From Pseudomonas sp. CC120222-01a (GTDB taxonomy: Bacteria > Pseudomonadota > Gammaproteobacteria > Pseudomonadales > Pseudomonadaceae), in contig NZ_QEQQ01000016.1 of NCBI RefSeq assembly GCF_003097235.1, positions 1 to 64,000 of the forward strand: 64,000 nt of DNA, given 5' to 3'. The position numbers were made by a program, and so were the translations under genes. Every line of letters starts with the position of its first letter. Positions within the stretch are counted from its first letter, which is position 1. This document shows, piece by piece, positions 34,146-42,464 of the stretch. A model generated the notes under the pieces. That model had not been told where the DNA came from. It saw only the letters and a program-made list of their open reading frames with translations, and searched no databases.

Positions 34146-34975
34146 TGACCATCATTGCCAGCCTCCTGCGCAACGCGCAGCTGCCGGACTCGCCCAGCGA
34201 GCGCCTGGACGCCGAACTGCTGCTGGCTGCCGCCATCGGCAAGTCGCGCAGCTTCCTGCACACCTGGCCCGAGCGCATCGTCAGCAGCGAAGATGCCGAG
34301 ACCTACGCCAGCTACCTGCAGCGCCGCCGTGCCGGCGAGCCGGTGGCCTACATCCTCGGGCAGCAGGGCTTCTGGAAGATCGATCTGGAAGTGGCGCCAC
34401 ATACACTGATCCCGCGCCCGGATACCGAGCTGCTGGTCGAAACGGCCCTGGAGCTGCAGCCCGCATCGCCCGCCAAGGTCCTCGACCTGGGCACCGGCAC
34501 CGGTGCCATTGCCCTGGCCTTGGCCAGCGATTGCCCGGCCTGGCAGGTGACGGCCGTGGACCGCGTCGAGGAAGCCGTGGCCCTGGCCGAGCGCAATCGC
34601 CAGCGCCTGGGCCTGGGCAATGTCCAGGTGCTGGCCAGCCACTGGTTCGGCAGCCTGGCCGGGCAGCGTTTCGACCTGATCCTCAGCAACCCGCCATACA
34701 TCCGCGCCGAAGACCCGCACCTGGTCGAAGGCGACGTGCGTTTCGAGCCCAGCAGTGCGCTGGTGGCCGGTAGCGATGGCCTCGATGACCTGCGGGTGAT
34801 CGTCGCCCAGGCGCCAGAGCACCTGCTGCCGGGTGGCTGGCTGCTGCTCGAACACGGTTACGACCAGGCGGCAGACGTGCGTGCCCTGCTGAGCGCGCAA
34901 GGCTTCACCGAGGTGGCCAGCCGCAAGGACCTGGGCGGCCACGAGCGTATTTCACTGGGGCGCCTGCCATGCTGA
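34145..34975 (+). CDS. prmC: Release factor N5-glutamine methyltransferase
   Basis: 276 residues. SAM-binding LDLGTGTGAIALAL and the NPPY motif at 182-185 show the amino-methyltransferase fold. It methylates the Gln of GGQ in RF1/RF2. It begins within the prfA stop (TGATG) and overlaps moeB by 7 nt. Confidence 0.97.
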   Translation: MTIIASLLRNAQLPDSPSERLDAELLLAAAIGKSRSFLHTWPERIVSSEDAETYASYLQRRRAGEPVAYILGQQGFWKIDLEVAPHTLIPRPDTELLVETALELQPASPAKVLDLGTGTGAIALALASDCPAWQVTAVDRVEEAVALAERNRQRLGLGNVQVLASHWFGSLAGQRFDLILSNPPYIRAEDPHLVEGDVRFEPSSALVAGSDGLDDLRVIVAQAPEHLLPGGWLLLEHGYDQAADVRALLSAQGFTEVASRKDLGGHERISLGRLPC

Positions 34976-35724
34976 GCGATCAGGAACTGTTGCGTTACAG
35001 CCGGCAGATCCTGCTGGCCCAGGTAGACATCGATGGCCAGCTGCGGCTCAAGCACAGCAAGGCATTGATCGTCGGCCTCGGAGGCCTCGGCTCGCCGGTG
35101 GCGCTGTACCTGGCGGCCGCAGGCGTGGGGGAGCTGCACCTGGCCGACTTCGACACTGTCGACCTGACCAACCTGCAGCGCCAAGTCATGCATGACAGCG
35201 ACAGCGTCGGGATGAGCAAGGTGGATTCGGCGCTGCAGCGGCTTCAGGCGATCAACCCCGAGATCACCTTGGTCGCCCACCGCCAGGCACTGGACGAAGA
35301 CTCGCTGGCCGCGGCAGTGGCAGCAGTCGACCTTGTGCTGGACTGCTCCGACAACTTTGGTACCCGCGAGGCGGTCAATGCGGCCTGCTTCGCGGCGGGT
35401 AAACCGCTGGTCAGTGGCGCAGCGATCCGCCTGGAGGGCCAGTTGTCGGTGTTCGACCCGCGCCGTGATACCAGCCCTTGCTACCACTGCCTGTACGGCC
35501 ACGGCAGCGAAGACGAGCTGACCTGCAGCGAAGCCGGCGTGATCGGCCCGCTGGTGGGCCTGGTGGGTAGCCTGCAGGCGCTGGAGGCGATGAAGCTGCT
35601 GGCCGGCTTTGGCGAGCCACTGATAGGCCGCCTGCTGCTGATCGATGCCCTTGGCACGCGACTGCGTGAACTGCGGGTCAAGCGTGACCCGGCCTGCGCC
35701 GTGTGCGGCAAGCGTGATGGCTGA
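34969..35724 (+). CDS. moeB: MoeB/ThiF-family adenylyltransferase
   Basis: 251 residues. An ATP-binding Rossmann loop GLGGLGSPVALYLAAAG and four Zn-binding Cys (CYHC and CAVC pairs) mark the MoeB/ThiF/HesA group. The usual partners are MoaD or ThiS ubiquitin-like sulfur carriers. In this conserved Pseudomonas order it is annotated MoeB, but the carrier is not encoded nearby, so the partner is inferred. Confidence 0.9.
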   Translation: MLSDQELLRYSRQILLAQVDIDGQLRLKHSKALIVGLGGLGSPVALYLAAAGVGELHLADFDTVDLTNLQRQVMHDSDSVGMSKVDSALQRLQAINPEITLVAHRQALDEDSLAAAVAAVDLVLDCSDNFGTREAVNAACFAAGKPLVSGAAIRLEGQLSVFDPRRDTSPCYHCLYGHGSEDELTCSEAGVIGPLVGLVGSLQALEAMKLLAGFGEPLIGRLLLIDALGTRLRELRVKRDPACAVCGKRDG

Positions 35725-36514
35725 GCGCTCGGCGCCGATCGGCGTGATGGACTCGGGGGTCGGCGGTCTGTCGGTACTCGCCGAGATCCAGCGCCTGCTG
35801 CCCGACGAATCACTCCTTTACGTGGCCGATTGCGGTCACGTGCCTTACGGCGAGAAGTCCCCGGACTACATCCGCCAGCGTTGCCGACGCATCGCCGAGT
35901 TCTTCCAGGCACAAGGTGCCAAAGCGATGGTCCTGGCCTGCAACACCGCGACCGTGGCGGCGGTTGCCGACCTGCGCGAGTTGTACCCCGACTGGCCCTT
36001 GGTCGGCATGGAGCCGGCGGTCAAGCCTGCCGCTGCCGCCACCCGCTCGGGCGTGGTCGGCGTGCTGGCCACCACCGGCACCTTGCAGAGTGCCAAGTTC
36101 GCCGCCTTGCTCGACCGCTTCGCCAACGACGTGCAGGTGGTCACCCAGCCCTGCCCAGGGCTGGTCGAGCTGATCGAAACCGGTGACCTCGGCAGCCCGC
36201 AGTTGCGCCAGTTGCTGCAGGGTTATGTGCAGCCGCTGCTGGCTGCCGGCTGCGATACGCTCATTCTCGGCTGTACCCATTACCCGTTCCTGCGTCCGCT
36301 GCTGGCGCAGATGGTGCCTGCCGAGGTGGCCATCATCGATACCGGTGCCGCCGTGGCGCGCCAACTGCAACGCCTGCTGGCCGCACGCGATCTGCTGGCT
36401 GATGGGCCGGCCCGCGAGGCGGCATTCTGGAGCAGCGCCGAACCGCAGTCCTTGAGAAAAATCCTGCCAGTGCTGTGGCATAAGTCGGACAGTGTGCAAA
36501 GCTTTCAGTTGTAA
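35717..36514 (+). CDS. murI: Glutamate racemase
   Basis: 265 residues from ATG 35717, overlapping moeB by 8 nt. The racemase motifs with Asp (GVMDSGVGG), the first catalytic Cys (ACNTATVA) and the second (GCTHYP) are all there. It supplies D-glutamate for peptidoglycan. Last gene of the hemA operon. Confidence 0.97.
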   Translation: MAERSAPIGVMDSGVGGLSVLAEIQRLLPDESLLYVADCGHVPYGEKSPDYIRQRCRRIAEFFQAQGAKAMVLACNTATVAAVADLRELYPDWPLVGMEPAVKPAAAATRSGVVGVLATTGTLQSAKFAALLDRFANDVQVVTQPCPGLVELIETGDLGSPQLRQLLQGYVQPLLAAGCDTLILGCTHYPFLRPLLAQMVPAEVAIIDTGAAVARQLQRLLAARDLLADGPAREAAFWSSAEPQSLRKILPVLWHKSDSVQSFQL

Positions 36515-36620
36515 AAAAAATGTGAAATACAGCTGAACTATCGTTGCATCACCGATTTCTACCGATTTGCCTGATACAAGGCGAACACTAATAACAGCAT
36601 CAGGAATAAGGAAGTTTCCC

Positions 36621-37139
36621 ATGAAGAAACGGCTTGGTTTGGCGGCGGTTGCCGCTTTTACCTTGGGGCAAGTGATGGCAGCGCAAGCGGCCGATGTTTC
36701 GTTTTCGGTGGGGCAGACCGGTGACTCCACCATGGTGTACCGGCTGGGCCTGCAATCCAACTGGGATGCGAGCTGGTGGCAGAGCAGCGTCGGGCGGCTG
36801 ACAGGCTATTGGGACGGCGCCTACACCTACTGGGAGGGCGACGAGACGTCGAGCAACCACAGCCTGTCGTTCGCGCCAGTGTTCGTCTATGAGTTCGCCG
36901 GCAATTCGGTGAAGCCCTATATCGAAGCGGGGATTGGTGTGGCGGCGTTTGCCCACACCGAGGTCGAGAGCAACAAGCTAGGCTCGGCTTTCCAGTTCGA
37001 AGACAGGATTGGTTTCGGGCTGCGTTTTGCCGGTGGTCATGAGGTCGGGGTGAGGGCGATCCACTATTCCAATGCGGGGATCCAGACCCCTAATGGCGGT
37101 GTCGAGAGTTACAGCCTGCATTATCGCATGGCCCTCTGA
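36621..37139 (+). CDS. pagL: PagL-type lipid A 3-O-deacylase
   Basis: 172 residues: a signal peptide of about 22 residues (ending VMAAQ), then a small beta barrel. The catalytic triad is readable: His148 and Ser150 in AIHYSNAG and Glu162 in GGVESYS, which correspond to His126, Ser128 and Glu140 of the mature P. aeruginosa enzyme. The C-terminal end LHYRMAL finishes in a hydrophobic residue as expected for an outer membrane barrel. It trims lipid A acyl chains in the outer membrane. Own promoter likely in the 100-bp gap after murI. Confidence 0.9.
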   Translation: MKKRLGLAAVAAFTLGQVMAAQAADVSFSVGQTGDSTMVYRLGLQSNWDASWWQSSVGRLTGYWDGAYTYWEGDETSSNHSLSFAPVFVYEFAGNSVKPYIEAGIGVAAFAHTEVESNKLGSAFQFEDRIGFGLRFAGGHEVGVRAIHYSNAGIQTPNGGVESYSLHYRMAL

Positions 37140-37154
37140 GCATTCCTGTGCCGA

Positions 37155-37183
37155 CCTCTTCGCGCTGAACCGCCGCGAAGAGG
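37155..37183. terminator. Stem-loop (partial REP) between convergent pagL and SDR genes
   Basis: cctcttcgcg and cgcgaagagg form a 10-bp stem with a 9-nt loop. It resembles a REP arm and may stop or stabilise transcripts from both sides. No T-run is seen, so it is not a clear terminator. Confidence 0.45.
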
Positions 37184-37196
37184 CCAAGCCTGAACA

Positions 37197-37895
37197 TCAG
37201 CGGGATAACGGCCACAGGCTGCTGATATCCAGCACCTCCAGCACCAACTCCGGTTCGCGCAACGCCAAGCGAGTGATCAGTTCATCCGCCGCACCCTGCG
37301 GCGTCCAGGCATTCGGTACCGCCTGCACGGAAGTCACCGGCGTCTTCAGCGACTGGGGTGCCACTACGGTCAGATCAATCCCTTGATCCTTCAATACCTG
37401 GCGCTGCTCACGCGACCACTGCGGCACATTGTTCCAGCCCGCCGAAACCTGGGTCGGTGAGTAAAGCTGCAGGGCCGAATAGCGGTTGAAAATCGCCATG
37501 ACCTGCGGCTGATACCCCTTCGCCAGCAAGGGTAGCGCGCTGGCCAGGCAATGCTCGCTAGCCAGTTGGTTGTCAGTGACGATGGCCTCGAACACATCAC
37601 TGTCAGCCACGTCATCGGCCAGGTAGTCACTGGTCCCGGCGTTGATGATCAGGCCGTCCAGCGAGCACCAGGCATGGCATATCTGCTCAGCTGCACTGGC
37701 GGCCTTGCCTTCTTCATGCAATTGCCAAGGCAGGCGCAACAGCCGGCTGCCATGGCGCACGGCCAGAGTCTCCAGCGCCTCGCTTGCTTTGCCACTTGCG
37801 CCAACCCGGTGCCCTTGCTCGAGCAGCCGCTCCACCAGGGCCAGACCCAGCCCGTTGCTGGCCCCGGTAACCCAGAAACTACGCGAGTTATTCAA
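37197..37895 (-). CDS. SDR-fold oxidoreductase, atypical
   Basis: 232 residues. The NAD(P)-binding TGASNGLGLALVERL motif is at the N-terminus, and Asn/Ala/Gly (IINAGTSDY) is present. The usual YxxxK catalytic pair is not found: the matching region reads YSALQLYSPTQVSAG. So it may be a non-catalytic or divergent SDR. It overlaps photolyase by 4 nt and belongs to the light-response-like cluster. Confidence 0.75.
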   Translation of the reverse strand: MNNSRSFWVTGASNGLGLALVERLLEQGHRVGASGKASEALETLAVRHGSRLLRLPWQLHEEGKAASAAEQICHAWCSLDGLIINAGTSDYLADDVADSDVFEAIVTDNQLASEHCLASALPLLAKGYQPQVMAIFNRYSALQLYSPTQVSAGWNNVPQWSREQRQVLKDQGIDLTVVAPQSLKTPVTSVQAVPNAWTPQGAADELITRLALREPELVLEVLDISSLWPLSR

Positions 37896-39334
37896 GATGC
37901 TGTCCTCTGATTCTGCCGGCGTGGTAGGCCCTTGAAGGCTTCCAGTGCACGCTGGCGACTGCTGCCGAGATCGACAATCGGACTGTGATAGGAATTATTA
38001 GCAAAAAGATCTGCAGACTTCACGGGTTGGTGGATGGATTTTTCATCCAGACCCCGCAATTCGGGTAGCCAGTGGCGGATGAAGCGACCTTCGGGGTCGA
38101 ACCGCTGCGATTGGGAAACCGGGTTGAAGATACGGAAATAGGGCACTGCATCGGTGCCAGTGGAAGCGCTCCACTGCCAGCCACCGTTGTTGGCGGCCAG
38201 ATCACCGTCTATCAGATGGCGCATGAAATGGCGTTCGCCCAGGCGCCAGTCGATCAGCAGGTTCTTGCTGAGGAACATGGCAACGATCATGCGCAGGCGG
38301 TTGTGCATCCAGCCGGTGTGCAGCAGCTGACGCATGGCTGCGTCAATGATCGGGAAGCCGGTACGCCCCTCCTGCCAGGCCTGGAAATCGTCTGGCGCAT
38401 CGCGCCAGGGCAGGGCTTCGGTCTGGGCGCGGAAGGCACGATGCCTGGAGACCTGTGGGTAACCCGTCAGGATGTGCTTGTAGAACTCACGCCAGAGCAG
38501 CTCGTTGATCCACGTCTGGATGCCGCGGCTGCCACTGTCGAACTCGCCGCGGTTGCTGGCGAGGGCGGCATGCAGGCATTGGCGGGGCGAGATCACGCCT
38601 GCGGCCAGGTAGGCCGAAAGCTGGCTGGTGCCAGGTTTGGCCGGAAGGTCGCGCAGGTGCTCGTAGTCCTCGACCGTTTCATCGATAAATCGGGCCAGCC
38701 GGGCCTGTGCTTCGTCTTCACCGGCGGGCCAGTGATCGCTCAGTGCGCGGGCAGGTTTGTCGAAGCCATCGATATGTTGCGGGATCGGGTCACTGGCGAT
38801 ATCCAGCGGCTGCTGGCGTTTCACCCGCCGGGCCAGTGACGGCACGCTGCGGTTCAGGTGTTCGAGGCAGACCTTCTTGAACTGGGAGAAAACCTGAAAG
38901 TAGTCGCCGCTGCGGGTCAGGATGGTGCCCGGGCGGAAGAACAACTGGTCGAGGTAGCTGTGGGCGCGCACGCCGGAATCTTCCAGCAGCTTGCGCGTGG
39001 CGGCATCACGGCGTTCTTCGTTGATGCCGTATTCATCGTTCCAGTGCACCGCCTTGATGTTGTGCTGGCGGCACACTTCGAGCAGGGTGGCCGGTGCCTG
39101 GTCCCAGGTGTCGATCTTGCGTACCAGCAGCGGGATGTTCAGTTGCTCCAGCAACTGCCGGAGCTGGCGCAGGTTGCGCAGCCAGAAGTCGACCTTGCAG
39201 GCAGCGTCGTCGTGGGCTTGCCATTGGCCGGGGCTGGCCAGCCACAAGGCCACGGTCGGGCCACGCTCGCAGGCGACACTGAGGGCGGAGTTGTCATCGA
39301 TGCGCAGGTCGCTGCGCAGCCAGATCAGTTGCAT
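37892..39334 (-). CDS. phrB: Deoxyribodipyrimidine photolyase
   Basis: 480 residues from ATG 39334 (MQLIWLRSDLRIDDNSAL). The N-terminal antenna-binding domain is followed by the FAD domain with GFPIIDAAMRQL, WMHNRLRMIVAMFLSKNLLIDW and the end with NNGGWQWSASTGTDAVPYFR. It repairs UV-made cyclobutane dimers with light. It overlaps the MerR gene by 10 nt, so the regulator and repair enzyme are co-expressed. Confidence 0.95.
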   Translation of the reverse strand: MQLIWLRSDLRIDDNSALSVACERGPTVALWLASPGQWQAHDDAACKVDFWLRNLRQLRQLLEQLNIPLLVRKIDTWDQAPATLLEVCRQHNIKAVHWNDEYGINEERRDAATRKLLEDSGVRAHSYLDQLFFRPGTILTRSGDYFQVFSQFKKVCLEHLNRSVPSLARRVKRQQPLDIASDPIPQHIDGFDKPARALSDHWPAGEDEAQARLARFIDETVEDYEHLRDLPAKPGTSQLSAYLAAGVISPRQCLHAALASNRGEFDSGSRGIQTWINELLWREFYKHILTGYPQVSRHRAFRAQTEALPWRDAPDDFQAWQEGRTGFPIIDAAMRQLLHTGWMHNRLRMIVAMFLSKNLLIDWRLGERHFMRHLIDGDLAANNGGWQWSASTGTDAVPYFRIFNPVSQSQRFDPEGRFIRHWLPELRGLDEKSIHQPVKSADLFANNSYHSPIVDLGSSRQRALEAFKGLPRRQNQRTAS

Positions 39335-40224
39335 GGGGGGCTCGTCTCTACAGGCCGGCGGACATTGCCTTGCAGCACACGCAATGCCGCCTGCGGGGTA
39401 TCGAACAGGAAAAGGTCGGGCAGATCGAAGGCGTGCAGCTGGGCCTGGTGCAGGGCCAGGGTGGCGCCGCCCAGCAGCTTGGTCCCGGCGATGCCCCGCA
39501 ACGTGCGCAGCAAGGCGCTGGCATCGATACGTGGGCCCAAATGCATCAGGATTGCCCGAGGTTGCAGGGTGACCACGGCGCGTTGCAGCTGCGCGCCACC
39601 CACCGGTTGCTCGAAGACCTCTACGGGAATGCCGTTGCTGCTCAGCAGCCAGGCGCATAGCCACAGGCTGGGGTCGAACGGGCGCTCGCTGTCTTCGCAT
39701 AGCAGCACGGCTGGCCCTTGCAACGATTGATTGTCGTGGTACACCCGTGCCCCTAGCTTGCTGCGCAGCCAGGTGTGGAAAAACACCTGCTCAAGGCGCG
39801 CGTTGAAGTGGCTGCGCCAGCGCACGGCGAGGGATTCCAGCAGCGGCAGCAGTAACTGCTCACACAGCGTCACGGCGGGGTACAAGGCCATGACCTGGTT
39901 CAGTTGCTGGTCGAGGCTGCGTTGGGAAAGGTGCGCGACGGCTTCGATCAACTGTTGCTGGCGCGGCTGCCAGTCGCCCACCGGCGCCCGCTCTACCGGC
40001 TGCTCGAGCAGCTCGCGAACCTGGCCGACCGACGCTCCGCGTTCAAGCCAGGCGAGAATCGCCTGCACCCGCTCGAACTGGTCTTGCCCATACAAGCGGT
40101 GTCCCTTGGCGGTACGTTGTGGCTTGAGCAGGCCATAGCGGCGTTCCCAGGCGCGCAAGGTGACTGGGTTGACGCCCGTGCGCCGGGCCAGTTCGCCAAT
40201 CGGCACGAGGGTTTCAGACAGCAT
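39325..40224 (-). CDS. MerR-family regulator, LitR/CarH-like (class II, without clear B12 site)
   Basis: 299 residues. An N-terminal MerR helix-turn-helix (IGELARRTGVNPVTLRAWERRYGLL) is followed by a helical region and a fold like the cobalamin-binding part of CarH. The canonical ExH/DxHxxG cobalamin motifs are absent (AILMHLGPRIDAS stands in that place), which fits class II LitR. P. putida KT2440 has such light-responsive MerR regulators (PplR1/PplR2). It overlaps the DUF523/DUF1722 gene by 11 nt. Confidence 0.82.
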   Translation of the reverse strand: MLSETLVPIGELARRTGVNPVTLRAWERRYGLLKPQRTAKGHRLYGQDQFERVQAILAWLERGASVGQVRELLEQPVERAPVGDWQPRQQQLIEAVAHLSQRSLDQQLNQVMALYPAVTLCEQLLLPLLESLAVRWRSHFNARLEQVFFHTWLRSKLGARVYHDNQSLQGPAVLLCEDSERPFDPSLWLCAWLLSSNGIPVEVFEQPVGGAQLQRAVVTLQPRAILMHLGPRIDASALLRTLRGIAGTKLLGGATLALHQAQLHAFDLPDLFLFDTPQAALRVLQGNVRRPVETSPPCN

Positions 40225-41182
40225 TGCGCAGGCCCAGGCTGTCGGGGTGTGGCTGCAAGTAAGTCTGTTGCTGCAGGTACGGATCAGGATGCTTGCGCAG
40301 ATGATGCTTGAGCAGGGTCAGTGGTACCACCAGCGGCACCTCGCCATGCTGGTACTGGCCGATGATGTGCTGCAATTCGGCTTTGTCCTGCTGTGTCAGC
40401 GAGTCCTTGAAGTAGCCACTCAGGTGCTGCAGGACATTGCAGTGGGTGCCCCGGCTGGCGCAACGGCGCAGAGCCTGCATCAGCTGGCTGAAATAGCGGG
40501 GCCCGACCTGCTCGGGGTCATCCTCCCGGCTCATGCTGCCTAGCAGGCGGCCAAGCTGGCGATAGGCCTGGGGGTTGTTCGCCATCAGCAGGTACTTGTA
40601 GCGAGAGTGGAAGCGCACCAGTGCGCCACGGCTCAAGCCTTGCCCTAGCAATTGTTGCCAGTCGGCATAGGCATAGACGCGGCTGATGAAATTTTCGCGC
40701 AGCACCGGATCGTGCAGGCGGCCCTCCTCCTCGACCGGCAGGTCGGGGCGACGGGCGCAGAAGGCGGCGGCATAAGCACCCGTGCCGCCTTGTGGCGCAG
40801 GGTGGCCATTGTCCTGATAGACCTTTACCCGCTCCAGGCCGCAGGAGGGGGATTTCTGCATGAAGATGTAGCCACAGATGTCATCGAGCTCATCGGCCAT
40901 CTGCTCGCCATAGTTGCGCAGTGGGCCGGTCAGGTCCGTCCCTGGGTTGCGTGTGCCGACCACGGTGGGTTGCTCAGGGTCACCGACCAGGCGGATCGGG
41001 TCACGTGGCACGCTCAGGCCGATGGCGACCTCAGGGCACACCGGTAACCAGTCGAAATGCGCTTGCAGTTGTTCACGGCACAGGTCTGAAGCCTTGTGCC
41101 CGCCGTTATAGCGCACGCTATGGCCGATCAGGCAGGCACTGATGGCGATACGGGGCCTGTGTGCGGGGGCGGTTTCGTGCAT
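40214..41182 (-). CDS. DUF523/DUF1722 (YbgA-like) protein
   Basis: 322 residues from ATG 41182 (MHETAPAHRPRIAISACLIG). The DUF523 half carries CLIG and QKSPSCG motifs with paired Cys; the DUF1722 half follows (RFHSRYKYLLMANNPQAYRQ). Function unknown, often next to photolyase and MerR genes in Pseudomonas. First gene of the operon running to the SDR gene. A perfect inverted repeat lies just before its start. Confidence 0.8.
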   Translation of the reverse strand: MHETAPAHRPRIAISACLIGHSVRYNGGHKASDLCREQLQAHFDWLPVCPEVAIGLSVPRDPIRLVGDPEQPTVVGTRNPGTDLTGPLRNYGEQMADELDDICGYIFMQKSPSCGLERVKVYQDNGHPAPQGGTGAYAAAFCARRPDLPVEEEGRLHDPVLRENFISRVYAYADWQQLLGQGLSRGALVRFHSRYKYLLMANNPQAYRQLGRLLGSMSREDDPEQVGPRYFSQLMQALRRCASRGTHCNVLQHLSGYFKDSLTQQDKAELQHIIGQYQHGEVPLVVPLTLLKHHLRKHPDPYLQQQTYLQPHPDSLGLRNAV

Positions 41183-41196
41183 GGCTGTCTCCGGGA

Positions 41197-41228
41197 AACT
41201 TGTACATGGAAGCAAGCGCGTACAAGTT
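41197..41228 (-). promoter_or_regulatory. Palindromic operator-like site for the MerR regulator
   Basis: AACTTGTAC (41197-41205) and GTACAAGTT (41220-41228) form a perfect 9-bp inverted repeat with a 14-bp spacer, just upstream of the DUF523 start and next to promoter-like sequence (tatacaaaaatactag on the minus strand). A related site is at 42324-42356. Confidence 0.55.
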
Positions 41229-41290
41229 CATTCCAGCACAGCCAGAAACTTATGCAAACTAGTATTTTTGTATAGCTTTGCCGAATGCTG

Positions 41291-42277
41291 TTATTCGAGA
41301 TGTTCCAGCAGCCGTCGCGCGGCTTCCTGGCCACTGAGCCAGGCACCTTCGACGCGTCCCGACAGGCACCAGTCGCCGCAGGCATACAGGCCTTGGTCGG
41401 CATCGGCCAGTGCGCCCCATTCGTGATTGCTGGTCGGTCGCGCATAGAGCCAGCGGTGGGCCAGGGCGAAGCTCGGCGCCGGTACCACGCAGCCGACCAG
41501 TTCGGCGAATTCACCCCACAAATGTTCGATCACTTCTTCCTTGGCCAGGTCGATGTGCTGCTTGCTCCAGTCGGAGGTAGCGTGCAGCACCCAAGTATCG
41601 AGGTGCTCTTCGCGGCCGGGCTTGCTGCGGTTGCGGGCCAGCCAGTCGAGCGCGCTGTCCTGCACGAAGCAGCCTTGCATCGGCGTATCCAGCGGTGTCT
41701 GGAACGCCAGGGCGACTGCCCAGGTCGGCTCCATCTGCACACCGGCCGCCACGGCAGCGAGCTTGGGGGTGGCGGCCAGCAACTGGGTAGCCTGGGGCGC
41801 AGGCACGGCGATCACCACGCGGCTGAACGGGCCATGGCTGCAACCTTCGGTGTCCTGCAGGTGCCAGAATTGCTTGCCGCGGAACACCTCGGCGATACGG
41901 CAGCCGAAGTTCACCGTGACGTCCTTGAGCAGGCCGCGGGTGATGGCGCTCATGCGGGGCACGCCGACCCAGCGGGTCTGTTCGTCGGGGGAAGGGGTAA
42001 GTTCGCCATCGCGGTAGTTGTACAGCTGAGGCTTCCACTGCTCGGCCCAGCCGGCGGCGACCCACTGCTGCACTTGTTCGACGAAGCGCCGGTCGCGGGC
42101 AGTGAAGTACTGCGCGCCAAGGTCGAGTGCGCCGGCCTCGCTGCGCTTGCTGGCCATGCGCCCACCACTGCCGTGGCCTTTGTCGAACAAGTGGACGGAC
42201 TGCCCGGCCTTTTGTAGCGCCTGGGCGGCGGAAAGGCCGGCGATACCGGCACCGATGATGGCAATAGGTACTGTCAT
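41291..42277 (-). CDS. FAD-dependent oxidoreductase (renalase-like)
   Basis: 328 residues. The FAD-binding AIIGAGIAGLSAAQALQKAG with the acidic end of the second strand (FDKG-HGSGGRM) is clear. It is like NAD(P)/FAD renalase-type proteins common beside photolyase genes. Its promoter faces the epimerase gene, with a shared operator-like site between them. Substrate unknown. Confidence 0.85.
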   Translation of the reverse strand: MTVPIAIIGAGIAGLSAAQALQKAGQSVHLFDKGHGSGGRMASKRSEAGALDLGAQYFTARDRRFVEQVQQWVAAGWAEQWKPQLYNYRDGELTPSPDEQTRWVGVPRMSAITRGLLKDVTVNFGCRIAEVFRGKQFWHLQDTEGCSHGPFSRVVIAVPAPQATQLLAATPKLAAVAAGVQMEPTWAVALAFQTPLDTPMQGCFVQDSALDWLARNRSKPGREEHLDTWVLHATSDWSKQHIDLAKEEVIEHLWGEFAELVGCVVPAPSFALAHRWLYARPTSNHEWGALADADQGLYACGDWCLSGRVEGAWLSGQEAARRLLEHLE

Positions 42278-42323
42278 GATGGCCTCTTCGAACCTGGCTG
42301 TAGGCAGACTACGCTGTCAGGCA

Positions 42324-42356
42324 AACCTGTACAATGCAAAATCTTTGTATAAGGTT
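42324..42356. promoter_or_regulatory. Operator-like inverted repeat between the oxidoreductase and epimerase genes
   Basis: AACCTGTACAA (42324-42334) and TTGTATAAGGTT (42345-42356) form a near-palindrome. Both carry the TGTAC/TGTAT core seen at 41197-41228. It lies in the divergent intergenic region, so it could control both genes. Confidence 0.5.
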
Positions 42357-42464
42357 ATTCCGCTTCATAGGCAGGTTGGCCTATGGTTATCCGATAGCGA
42401 TGGGTCTGGAAAAGTGCCTTGTTCTTAAAAATAGACCATGGCCGCACGCTGCGAGGACACAGCC

